DNA from: Atopsyche davidsoni
Taxonomy: Eukaryota; Arthropoda; Insecta; Trichoptera; Hydrobiosidae
Length of the DNA stretch: 64,000 nucleotides
Direction of reading: 5' to 3'
Assembly (NCBI GenBank): GCA_022113835.1
Contig: JAILWY010000016.1
Location: forward strand, 11,625,501-11,689,500
A model generated the notes under the pieces. It searched no databases. It was not told the DNA's origin and worked only from the letters and a program-made list of their open reading frames with translations. Shown here one piece after another: positions 44,551 through 55,259 of this stretch. Each line of letters begins with the position of its first letter. The first letter of the stretch is position 1. A program made the translations under genes and the position numbers.

Positions 44551-45038
44551 TAGGGTGTCCAAAGAGAGTATCGGGTATTTGTTAATTCAGTAAAACAAAA
44601 ACTACCAGTAATCAAGTGATTTTTTTTTGTTGATTATAAGAATACAAAAGATAACACATAGCCCTCGATATTGCTGCCATTTCTGACTTGACGTTTTGTT
44701 TCAATTTTGTTATGTTAGTCGGATCCTCATAAACCCTACTTTTGAGGTATCCCCATACGAAATAGTCATGAGGGCTAAGGTCGGGGCTTCTGGGAGGCCA
44801 TTTGATGTTACCTCTACGTGAAATGACCTTATTAGGGAATAATTCGTCAACAGCTTCAATTGATTGATTGGATGTATGGCAAGTGGTTCTGTCTTATTGT
44901 AAGCACGTTCTTGGGTTGAAACCTTGAAACTCTTGCAACTCTGGGCCCAAAAATTTTCGCAGCATATCGCAATAACGGTCACTATTCACATTCACCCGAT
45001 ACTCTTTTTGAGCACCCGATACTCTTTTTGAGCACCCG
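44551..45038 (-). mobile_element. Tc1/IS630-like short element, copy 3 with duplicated end
   Basis: The minus-strand copy has terminal repeat TAGGGTGTCCAAAGAGAG on the left. At its right end the terminal sequence CCCGATACTCTTTTTGAGCA occurs twice in tandem, with GGACA changed to GAGCA in both. About 100 bp near the transposase 3' end, present at 61.5 kb, are deleted. The remaining transposase block (NWPPRSPDLSPLDYF-type) can be read with frameshifts. Confidence 0.75.
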
Positions 45039-45751
45039 TTATATCAAATTATATGCTTGAGATGCGTTCTTCATACTATCATATTTTTTTTGTTATGTAT
45101 AGTGTATTTATTTGGGACAATATACGACACATTATTTGCTCGTATTATACACTTAATTGTAAAAATGAAAGACAGCAATCGACAAAACAACACGCATGCC
45201 ATATTATTTGTTATCTAGCAGTCTAGTAGCCAGTCGTTTGTGAATGGTAAAAATTTGTTTCCTGACAAAATGGCAAACTTACAGGGTAAGATTTCTATGT
45301 ATTTATATTGTATTCTGGAAATAGATATCTCATGCAATCAATTTGATGATGTCTCATGCAATAACTTGAATGAAAAAACACTTTATCTATTCAAATATTT
45401 ATGCTAAAGGTGTGATATATCAGCTCTTTAGAGTTGCATTAAGGATATAGTCTTTTAAAACATATGAACGCAATACCATCGCGTGATGCAAAGCATGAAC
45501 TGGCAATCATCTCGTGAATTTTGCAAAATAAAAATGAAATTTTCTGTCACAAAAATGCACTTGCGATATAGATCACAGTGTGCATTTTCACACCTCGGAA
45601 ATTCTCAAATAACGTGAAAGAGCACAAGAAAAAGAAAAGGAATATTGCAGGTATTTCCGGAGCCGTGCCAAGGGAGGATGAAATTATTCAGTGCGGAGAT
45701 CGAGCAGGACGAGAGCCCGAGCCACCTCGATGCGCAATTCTGGAGCGAGAC
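45039..45751. other. non-coding, GC-richer toward the right
   Basis: The right part (45600-45750) is GC-balanced and crossed by a 62-codon plus-strand frame without recognisable domain. GAATATTGCAG just before it is a poor acceptor. Confidence 0.3.
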
Positions 45752-45803
45752 GTAACACAGTCCTAACACAGTCCTAACACAGTCCCAACACAGTCCCAAC
45801 ACG
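45752..45803 (+). repeat. 11-bp tandem repeat, about five units
   Basis: Units of AACACAGTCCT followed by units of AACACAGTCCC, so the array has two sub-blocks that differ by one base. Confidence 0.85.
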
Positions 45804-46289
45804 CCAGCCGGATGTGATACTGTTATTTAAAGTTCGATCCCGGCACGGACGTTCAATTTTATTTGATTTGTAACTTAGAGCGATGCGAAAGTAGTTTTTT
45901 ATCCCGTCGAAGCCCGCCAGAAGCCGGGAATTGGAATTCGCACAGTGTTGGCTGCTGGAAATTGGAGTTCGGATAATCGAATATTCGATCGGGTTTTTTT
46001 GTGTCGTCGAGTATTGGAGATGTATTTATTTTTTTGTATTATAGAATACGTCAAAATCTTCTGTTTGTACGAATATATGTTTATTTTAACTTTGAAATTG
46101 CTGTGTTATAAGTCTCGTTCAGATTTGCAGTCTTTCTTGAGCGTTAGAGAAGGTATATGAATTCAAACTATTTTATTTTTTTTATGATAATTTTTATATT
46201 AATGTACAGCTTATATTAAGTTGTTTAAGTACGCTATACGAGAAGAAGTTGGCAGAGTTTCGCAGTTTTGCGACTTAGCAGGGAGGACA
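45804..46289. other. non-coding, nothing recognised
   Basis: AGTTCGATCCCGGC at 45831-45844 resembles a T-loop, but no other tRNA part is near it. Confidence 0.3.
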
Positions 46290-46375
46290 GTGCATCAATC
46301 TCCATAAATTGTTCTGGAAGAGAGATTAGAACTCTCGATCTTCGAGTTAACGCTTCGTCGCTCTACTCCGTAAAC
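46290..46375 (-). repeat. tRNA-like fragment, possible SINE head
   Basis: On the minus strand GGAGTAGAGCGACGAAGCG is box-A-like and GAGAGTTCTAATCTC is a box-B-like T-arm with five-base-pair stem potential, about 30 nt apart. It could be a degenerate tRNA-derived SINE head. Confidence 0.3.
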
Positions 46376-46477
46376 CTTCAAAAACTTTCAACTCTTAAAA
46401 AAAACTATTATTTAAACATTTTAACTTAATTAAACACTCACTTAGTTAGTCTTTTTAATTTGTAATGTGTTCAGTTA

Positions 46478-46545
46478 AACCCCGCCGTGGATTAGTGACT
46501 AGAATCATAGAGTTCTGATTCAAATCCAGGTGAAGGTACAAACTT
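46478..46545 (+). repeat. tRNA-like fragment, possible SINE head
   Basis: TGGATTAGTGACTAGAATC is box-A-like and CTGATTCAAATCCAGG is a good T-arm. It lies about 100 bp from the oppositely oriented tRNA-like fragment at 46290-46375, again a head-to-head arrangement. Confidence 0.3.
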
Positions 46546-48238
46546 TTTTTTAATTCTGTTAAAACTTTAACTTTTTTAGGTATAAAAGAAAAAGAACAAC
46601 TTAGAGAATAATAACTAATTGTTGAATGATTTTTTTATAGCAAGTCAAATGCCGAAAACGTATCAAGTCGCACACTGCCTAAATTTCCTCGAATGCTTTT
46701 TACTACTTGAATTATTGCATCATCCCTTGTTTTTATGTACAGTAATAATATTATTGGCTAAGCTAAAAATAAAATAGTAAAATAGATATTGGGCCCAAAT
46801 TATTCTATTTAAATGAAGTCATATTTACAAACTTAGTATAAAATAAAATAATTAATGGTTCTGTTAGTCTATCCACACATAAATCGTTTCAAAAGAAATA
46901 AATAAAAGTTTTCTTTTCTTTAATTACCAAAATAACCGTAAGCATATTTTTTTCTTAAATGAGCAGCCTTAAATTTATTACCATTAAGTAAAATATAATT
47001 AGTTTCAACTACAAATAATCATAGTGGTTTTTACAGCAATTTGAATTTTTATCTACCGTTTAATGTGGCTATTTATCTTGGCTTTATTCACAAAGCCATT
47101 TTATTAACTTACTAAAATTATACAGCAAAATAAATTCAAATCAACTTCTTCCGAGGCAGAGCACGCGCGAATATTAAAAAAAATGCCAAAATTTAAATTT
47201 GAATTATTTTATTTATGTTTACCAACTCGAGCGGAATAAAACATTTGGCAGCTCTTTTCTGGGAAACCGACAGGACTTAGTCTGAAATGTTGTAGAAATT
47301 TCATTCTGTGAAAAAAAAAAAACTAAGCATCTTATCGCAAACACTTTCAATGTTTTAATAAGTATTCTCTGGTATATATAGAATTAGGCTGAAAAACGAT
47401 GAATGAAACTTTAAGGTTAAACATAGTAATTATATTTTATACAAGTAAATGTATTTTACACATAAAAAAGCTTGAAATCTCCTATATTGGCCATATTATC
47501 AATATATATACCCTTCTACAGTCAATCGTCTAGGAAAACATCGAAAAAAAGGCACTCAAAGGGAAAGAAAGAAAATAAGTTGATCATAATCGCTAGGAAT
47601 TGTAATTTCCGAGAAAAAAAGTCGATATTATTGTTTGCGGCGGCCGTTTCTTAATAAATTTCTTTTAATTCGTTGAAATATTCTGTATATTGAAAGATAC
47701 ATTGTTGATACTTTTCATTGTACCAGTAAATATTCATTTTTCTAATCCATCATTTTTTCTGCATTAAAAATATGAGAAAACATTTTTAAACCCAGTAAGC
47801 ATGATATGTGCGAATATTTGATAGATTGTGGGTGTGCTTATATCTGGTAGTATGCAATCTAATATTAAGAAGAAGATTTCTAAAGAAACTAACAAGACAG
47901 AATGTCATACATTTGCCGGGCTCCAATGTTGTCTCTCAAGATTAATGTATCGTATCTGGAGTCCTTTGTAGCATAATTTTATCAAACAAAATTAATTATT
48001 CGTCATCCTGCGTAAGACCTACATATTTCCGCAAAATATACTATCATTACACGAAACACTGTCGTAAAAGTAAGACAATAATTAAATAATCTTTGATATT
48101 ATTTTCTCCAAAATTGATCAATCTCATTGTCATATCATTACACACACACACACACATGCAAATATGAATATATTTATGTTAGAAATGGAGTTGTTTTTTT
48201 TTTTAATAGTCAATTAGATTTACTGTCATATTCTACAG
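46546..48238. other. AT-rich non-coding stretch
   Basis: Nothing recognised apart from a CA dinucleotide run at 48143-48158. A GC-richer bit at about 47635-47650 is too short to interpret. Confidence 0.4.
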
Positions 48239-48409
48239 CGAATATATAATATAATATCGCCATTTCCATGGTCCATTTAGTGTGGGAGTTCGTGCATTAT
48301 GGTAAGCGTCTTTCGCGCATCGTATCCATGGTGCATTCCGAGCAGAGAGAAAGCCAATGTCGAGAATCTCTTTATGGGGTTAATGCGATGATATTGAATT
48401 CACAACGAC

Positions 48410-48837
48410 GCGAGATCGTCGCTTTTTAAAATGTGTTTTCTCGAAGCAGCTGCTGACAAGCCACAGACCCATTGCAAGAATTTTCTGGTATTGTCAATTA
48501 AAACTCTTTGAACCGATTGGAATCAGCAAGTGGCGTCCCTTTGTTATGGGTGTTTTTTATGGTGTTGCCTTAGTAAACAACGCAAAAGAGGACGCCATTG
48601 CCTAGTTGCAGGTAAAATCGCGACATGTGTAGTGTACCTCCTTGCTCTCCCCATTCTGTTGAATGATCGTGGAGGAATGTGCTCGGGAAGTATTGTTTCT
48701 GTAGCTTGCTGCAGAAAAAGGTATCAGATCTTAACGCCAAAGCTTTGTAAGGAAGGATCATATAATATCAGACAATGATTAGACTTTTCCTTCGAATATA
48801 AAACTGCGGTGGAGAAGGACTCGGGGACCCACTACAC
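48410..48837 (+). repeat. repeat family F, copy 5
   Basis: It starts GATCGTCGCTTTTTAAAATG and runs through GAAGCAGCTGCTGACAAG, TTGTTATGGGTGTTTTTTAT, GCGACATGTGTAG and the middle block to GAGAAGGACTCGGGGACC. It is cut at 48838 by the hAT-like element, which appears to have landed in it. Its 82-codon frame (48530-48778) is broken in copy 4. Confidence 0.7.
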
Positions 48838-49836
48838 CAGTGGTCCCCAACCCTATCCCCGCGGGCACCATAGCACCCACTGACCGTTTTACGTGTGCCC
48901 GCCGATTTGCAACCACGATAAAAAATTATTTAAGTTTACAATAAAATGTTACGAAATAAAATAATATTCACTAATTAAACAGAGAAATATAAACGAAAAA
49001 AATGTATATCGTAATATTTTCAAAATAATAATTCTTTCCAGAAAATCATATATAAGCCTGTTGAAATAGCATATAATGGGTGTAATTTGGTTTGTTTTTA
49101 TCTCTGTAATAGCGCAGTCTAATAATGCCTTTACGATATTGTTCAGATACTTGGTGGAAAAGTTGCTGAATAAATATAAATCTGATATTTTTGCGGTAGT
49201 AAGTAGCAAATGAGGAGAAAGCTATGTAAAAGTTTATCTGATATTTTTGCGATAGGACGATAATTAAACAGCGAAATATAAACGAAAATAATTAATTTTC
49301 AAAATAATGATTCATAAATCCAATGTATCAGATGAGGACTTCTGGAATATAGTTGACATAAACAAATTTCCATTCTTGAAAAGAGCAGCATACAAAATTG
49401 AATCGTTTTTCGGTTCTGCGAATCATTGCTTTTAACATTGAATATAAAATCAAAGCACAGATCTTGATTTACAGATTAACATATTGATGATTTTAAAAAT
49501 CAGCCAATAAAGACATTCAAATTTAAATTGAATATTGTTGAAGCATTAAAATCTTAATAAACCTGGACCCTAAACGATATTTTTCGAATTCTTACCTGTT
49601 TGGAATTTTTAGCTATAGATGTACATTTTTATGTGGTTTTTAAAATTAATAACTCGTTGCATATTTGCCCCAATTTGATTCAATTACAGAGCTTTTATTT
49701 ATTTTTACATTAAAATGTAAACAGTAATTTTTATATTTTATAATTATATTTTTGGAATTAAATGTTTTTTGTGCATTGTATGTATTATAGACTATGTCCA
49801 ACTATAAATATACTTTGAAAAAATATATGGTGCCCG
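48838..49836 (+). mobile_element. hAT-like element, long form, right end lost
   Basis: The left end CAGTGGTCCCCAACCC and the GCCCGC-rich flank match the short element at 33855-34205, and the right part (ATGTCCAACTATAAATATAC, GAAAAAATATATGG) matches that copy up to its last 60 bp or so, which are missing here. The interior is longer and retains the remnant transposase listed at 49313-49515, so this is closer to the parental element. Confidence 0.7.
49313..49515 (+). pseudogene. hAT transposase C-terminal remnant
   Basis: The plus strand reads VSDEDFWNIVDINKFPFLKR then AAYKIESFFGSANHCF and a stop, followed in the next frame by TLNIKSKHRS, a stop, FTD, a stop and HIDD. These blocks match the C-terminal dimerisation region of hAT transposases: the FW..V....P.L...A block, the FGS..CE/CF block and the K.RSRLTDEHL block. 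Three stops and one frameshift show it is dead. The DNA-binding zinc finger and catalytic parts are absent. Confidence 0.65.
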
Positions 49837-50949
49837 CCTTCTTTCTTCGAAACAATAATATTCCTCATATTTATTATCTGATAATTTTCAACGATTTTCT
49901 TAAAAGATTGAACATATTATTTAAGTCACTTCACCTCCGCATCATTTTTTTTTACATGTCAATTTTAATATACATTTTATGAGGCGAAAATTGTTTGAAA
50001 CAAAATCCAAAAATAAAATACAGCGCTGCTGCATTGCATTTTTTAAAAATCGCTACATTTTACTGACAGTAATCTAAATTATATTTACCACAAAGAATCT
50101 CTGGATGTTGCAAATTTTTCATGTAATGGAGTCAAATTTATTCGAATGCAATAAATTCTGTCTCATTTCACTTCTGATATCAATAGACATAAATGATTGA
50201 ATACTTAAACAACGATGGAATGGCACTATTTGTATCTTTGACAGGTCAATTTGTTATTCAGAATATCTCCATACCCACTCTGTATATTGGGATTTGTATT
50301 ATTGGGTATGTCTAGATGTAGTCAATTATTTAAAACACTCTGTAAACAGAAAATTAAATGCTCAACACATTTTTAGGAATATTTAATTTATTGTAACTAT
50401 TTTAATATAATAGAGATATATAGTAATTATTCAATGAATTGTCGAAATGAAATCTACGGTGACTCAATGACGAATGCATTGAAAACATGTTTTAAACCCC
50501 AGAAACAGAAGAGAAAAGCTTTGTATGTTTCATTTCAGGATTTTCATAACAATATTGTATCATTTTCCTGGTGCCTGAAGCCGTTACACAATACCGTGTA
50601 TTAGAGGCCATATATTATGTACCTACAATAACCACCCTTAGTTACGCGCAAGTTACCATGGGAACCACACACAGAAGCCTACTTTGGATCTCGCATTGTA
50701 TATTCTGTGAGGATTCCGGCTACTTGTGGATATAAACAACCCCTAGGTTAATACTGCAGACGAAACTGAGATAAATTAAGATTGAAATGAGTTAATCACT
50801 ATCGAGGTTCGAGTCGAGAACCCCATGCACTCTCACTGCACTCAAAGAATATTTAGTATATTTTCTGATTCAGATCTAAAATTTTTTATTAAGATCATTA
50901 TTTTTGACAAAAATTACTTGCTGAAATTTTATGAAGATTTTTTTCTCTT
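49837..50949. other. AT-rich non-coding stretch
   Basis: No supported features. Confidence 0.4.
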
Positions 50950-50989
50950 GGGACTATTTTCGCCAACTTTTTATAATGGCATTTTCAGA
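50950..50989 (-). repeat. repeat family B, decayed core
   Basis: On the minus strand CTGAAAATGCCATTATAAAA is followed by AGTTGGCGAAAATAGTC. The GTTGGCGAAA block and flanking layout identify the family, but the core and stem II are mutated. Confidence 0.5.
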
Positions 50990-53169
50990 CAACTCTGAAA
51001 GTAATTTGAAAAATATCTCTGTGTTTTAATTTAAAAAATCAAGAATAAAGATTGGTTCAATTGATTTAAAGATAAATTATGAAACTGGTCAATATATTAG
51101 GAGAAAAAAAAACACCTTTACAATATTGCAGTATCAATCAGTGATAGACTTCCTTGTGTAAGAAAGTATTACGTCCCCTATTTGTGTCGCGGGGGTAGGG
51201 GTAGGTTGGGTGGCGTTCCCACATTCCAGTTTTCAGTGTTATTTATTCAAGCTTGCCAAATTCGTAAATTTCATCTCACAATCGCCTCGTAAAGCGTGAA
51301 AACTGTGCTCGAAATTGCTCAATTCAGAGTACTCCGAGCAGTAACGCACTTTTATTGCACACTCAACAATTAACGACGCAATTAAAAACGCAATAATTGA
51401 CTCGAAACTTGCTTCATAAAGTGTCAAATATCATCAAATACTGAGTTATTGAGAACGCAGTAAATTAACGGCGTAAATTTATTTCAGTTATAGTAGTTAA
51501 AATGACCTAATATATAGAAGGTAATAAAAAATCTTCACACATATTAAATTTAAAAAATTAAACTGCTATACAAATCACTACAAAATATTTGTTTATTCAA
51601 AAGCCAAGTTCAGATTTATTTATTTATTTTATAACTATTAATATTTTAAGAAAGGGTGAACTTGTTTCTCTTGTGTATTTAACAAGTAAAAAGAATAAGT
51701 CAATACAATATATTATAACTCGTTTTAAAAAGCAAATTTGAATGTTTTAACTGAAAATACGACCACTTAAATATACCTGCAACAATATGAAATAAACAAG
51801 GATTTTTTTAAAATTAAATATCATGTATATATGAAATATTGTTTAATTTATAGGCAGTGCTATATCGACCGTAAACCTCTTGTCTTTCGATTAATTAATT
51901 TAATAACTAGGCGGTGAAGATTATAGTAGATTTATACTATTAAATTCAAACGAAGTATGAATTAATGAATTTCAATTCGTCTACATTGGGTAAGTTAATT
52001 AAAGACAAGGACCGAGTGCAAACCCTTGCTGCTGGGAGATTCAACTCGATTGTGTTAGGTTTTATACAACATTTAAATTCGGATAAAATATTCAGATGAT
52101 ATAATGGTTTCTGTTTATTTTATAAATTACATAAAACTGCACAAATTTCTACTTGCGACTCGAAAAAATAATTGCGATACAACTATTTGATTTTCTACTG
52201 GAAAAATTATTATTTACAAGTAATAACAAAAAACTGTTTGTTTCAACAATATACCGTACTTTAATAAGTGAAATCATAATAATTTTTAAACAAAAAAATT
52301 AAACACGATTATTTGTATTATTATTATGCTATAGTCCATATATATATTTTTTAAATTATAACCTACTAATAATACAACAGCATGTTAATTTTACTACTGA
52401 AAAAAGGCGTTATTTCCTTATTGATTTTATTTTATATATATTTTTTGCGAAGACGTAAAAAAGAAAATTATGTATACACAAAAATGTACTGACATTTTAA
52501 GGCTATAATTTTTTTTTATAAAGATTTATTTAACGTTTTTGGTTATAGTACGTTTATTTTACATTTAATTTCACACTTTTCAATAATTATTGGTAATCGC
52601 AACGAGTCTCTCAAGAGCCTGCACAGTGCTCTCTAATTACTACGAAAATTTTGCTTATAACGTGTATAATGTAACATTGTGAGATTTTGAACACTTGTTA
52701 AATATTTCTATATTGTTGCGAAAATAAAATGAGGTTATGTAAATTTGATTCAAAGAGAATTACACAGCGTTGTTTATAACACTCATTAACTGAAACTTAT
52801 CTTATTATTCCATTACACAAATGAGAAAACTTAGCGTATTAAAATTTTTCACAGCAGTGCGTGCTTCCATCAGCCTACAAGGAACTTTAATTCAAATAGG
52901 TATGTTTACAATAAATTAAAACAGAGAACAAACAACAGAACTTGGGCCCGTCTACCCTCCAGCTCTCAAACAACAATCTTGGGCATATCAACCCCTAACT
53001 ATTTAAACCCGCCCTGTGAAATACTTCATCATGCCAATGGCTCGGATTTGTATGGTATCAGGGGTTATCACAGCCACTTGCTTAATAGTTAATAAATTAT
53101 TCAATGACAGAAAATTCAGAGCTGCATTTGAAAAACCTTCAAGTATAAGTGAATACTTTATATAAGACC
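50990..53169. other. AT-rich non-coding stretch
   Basis: A CATTGG-GTAAGT donor-like site on the plus strand near 51975 has no matching acceptor. TATCACAGCCACTT at about 53067-53080 matches the start of insect miR-2 family microRNAs but has only a poor hairpin. No gene is called. Confidence 0.35.
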
Positions 53170-53290
53170 TACAACACTATTTTCCCCTTAGAAAACCATG
53201 AACACTAATTCAGCATAAATTAATGCATAGTGAGAAGTTTGCCGACCTCCTTTGAGGAGAGATACCCGATGTAGAAGAAAGCATTTAAAT
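53170..53290 (+). repeat. repeat family F, copy 6 (3' part)
   Basis: CCATGAACACTAATTCAGC, GAAGTTTGCCGACCTCC and GAGGAGAGATACCCGATG match the 3' part of the family. Confidence 0.6.
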
Positions 53291-53439
53291 AATTTTAACT
53301 CCACATTTATGTATTGACAAAATCACAAATGAGTCGTGCATAGAATGCGCAAAAATAAATATTTCTGATGATGCTAAAAAAGTGTGAGGTGTCCTATTTT
53401 AGCTATATTTTCAGAAATACCAAAAAAAGGCTTTCGCCG

Positions 53440-53575
53440 TTGATTGCTTATAAAAAAAGAAGGCATTGGAAGGAGCAGTCTAGAGTACAGCCAAATTAGT
53501 AAGACTGGCCTAGGATAAATATATCTGAGGTGAGGCACTCAAAAAAAAATATACTCGGGAAAAATATGGGTAGGA
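53440..53575 (+). repeat. repeat F-related fragment
   Basis: AAGGCATTGGAAGGAGCAG, AGACTGGCCTAGGATA and GGTGAGGCACTC match the fragment at 31430-31600. It lies 150 bp from copy 6 in the same orientation, so both may derive from one longer unit. Confidence 0.45.
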
Positions 53576-53889
53576 ATTAATTGTTTTTTGATACAGTTTA
53601 TTAATTGGGCGTCGGTTTGCGTGCCCTGAAGTCGCCGGGGAGGTCTTGACCGTTTCAATTAATGAAGTTTAACATTAATCGAGTAACTTGGAAGCGTTCG
53701 CATTCGTGAGCCTACCCTGAGCGGGGACTGAAACTAATCTCCATAGACTCGGAGAATTCCCGCAGTTCATGATTTGCTTTACTACCTCACGCAGGGCATA
53801 AAGTACACAACAAGCAATCATATTTTAAGTAAAATACTATTCCACGTGTTTTATTTTACAACACTTGCTTACTAATACAAATCCTAACT

Positions 53890-53935
53890 TCGTTTGGTAA
53901 TGCCAACGAAATCGGTCACCAATAAACTTTGACAT
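53890..53935 (+). repeat. repeat family B, stem II deletion form
   Basis: GGTAATGCCAAC is joined directly to GAAATCGGTCACCAATAAA. Relative to the intact copy the 13 nt that make the loop and the 3' strand of stem II are missing. Confidence 0.6.
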
Positions 53936-55259
53936 ACAATATTGAATACATAAACAATACTGTAATAATTGTTAGTATATTTTTAATTAAAAGTATACGT
54001 ATGTTGTGTATGTTTAAAAAATTATTATGTGTGTGTTAGCGTATATAAAAAATAATCCACACTCTTCTGAAATTTCCCCAATCTTAGGTATCACGTGCCA
54101 ACATAAATCATAAAGCCATTGCAAATTACATCAGATTATTTGACAAATATCCCGCCGTACGAGATGTGTAATAAAATTGTAATTTAACGTGTCTTTCATT
54201 ACATTAGTACCTACTTTTGCACGTACGGCAGCTATCATATTACTTTTAGAGCAAGAATAGAAGCGTGCGACCGGATAACGGCCTCAGTTGCAAAACTGGT
54301 TACAACTAAATTTAATCATATTAACATGAATTTATCGCCCAAGTGGTGCGGGTTTTTTCTGTCGAAGACACTATCAATATCTTAGCAGATGACAATATCG
54401 TCAAAAAAGTCAACCTGAAGTGGTACAATAAATGAATTATCAGATCAGTCTTACTGTAGTGTTGTAATTCAATTTTAAAATCACACGCGATTTGATGCCA
54501 AAAGTTACGTAGTATCTTCGTGATATTGGCCGTAACGTGTCCGCGCGCTTCGCTTAGACATAAGAAAACTCACAGAAACGTTACACACCCAATGTAAATG
54601 TAAATGTGAATGTAAATGAGTTACGTACAGCTTGTACTCGTACATGTACACGGTCTTGCATGTACGCGGCCTTACATGCAAAGCGATATTAAATTAACTT
54701 GTGAACTTCTTGCGCGCGAAAGTCAATAGCCTTCTTTCACAAACGCCTCTGCATAGATTGTTAAAATATATTTTTGATTATTATTTAAACGCCAAAACAA
54801 ACGGAATACAAAGCCGTAAATTATTGGGGAAAATTTAATATTAACGCCAGTTTCACACCTTAAAGGGCGCTGCTTCAAATTACATCTGTTACTGTGGACG
54901 CATAAACTGTTAAGATCTATAATCTGGGGTTTTATTGGAAATTTCGCAATATTGATCTTTCTTCTCTTATAATACTTATTGTGATAACCTGATTTCAAAA
55001 GCTTGAAGATTAGTAAAGACTTCTTATATTATGATAATAAATAAAACTATTGTAATAAGGCTACTTAAATGGTATAACAATGCCTCTAAACGTGAATGAG
55101 ATATTTTTCAAAATACTCATTTTCAAAAGCAAAGATTTATTAAAAACATTTATCAAAGTAATAAAGACTTGTAAAATATAACTAAACGACTAACAAAACT
55201 ACTGCGTTTTTTCTCATGGATATAAGCGTGAAAAAATAAGTCTATAGTATATATATATA
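53936..55259. other. non-coding stretch
   Basis: A short tandem TGTAAA-type run lies at 54590-54615, followed by repeated GTAC/ATGTAC words to about 54680. A 91-codon minus-strand frame at 54723-54998 has no recognisable domain. Confidence 0.35.

Noticed and set aside
53040..53100. TATCACAGCCACTT, matching the start of insect miR-2 family microRNAs
   Set aside because: The best hairpin with the upstream sequence has only about ten to twelve pairs with a bulge and two mismatches, and the rest of the mature sequence does not match.
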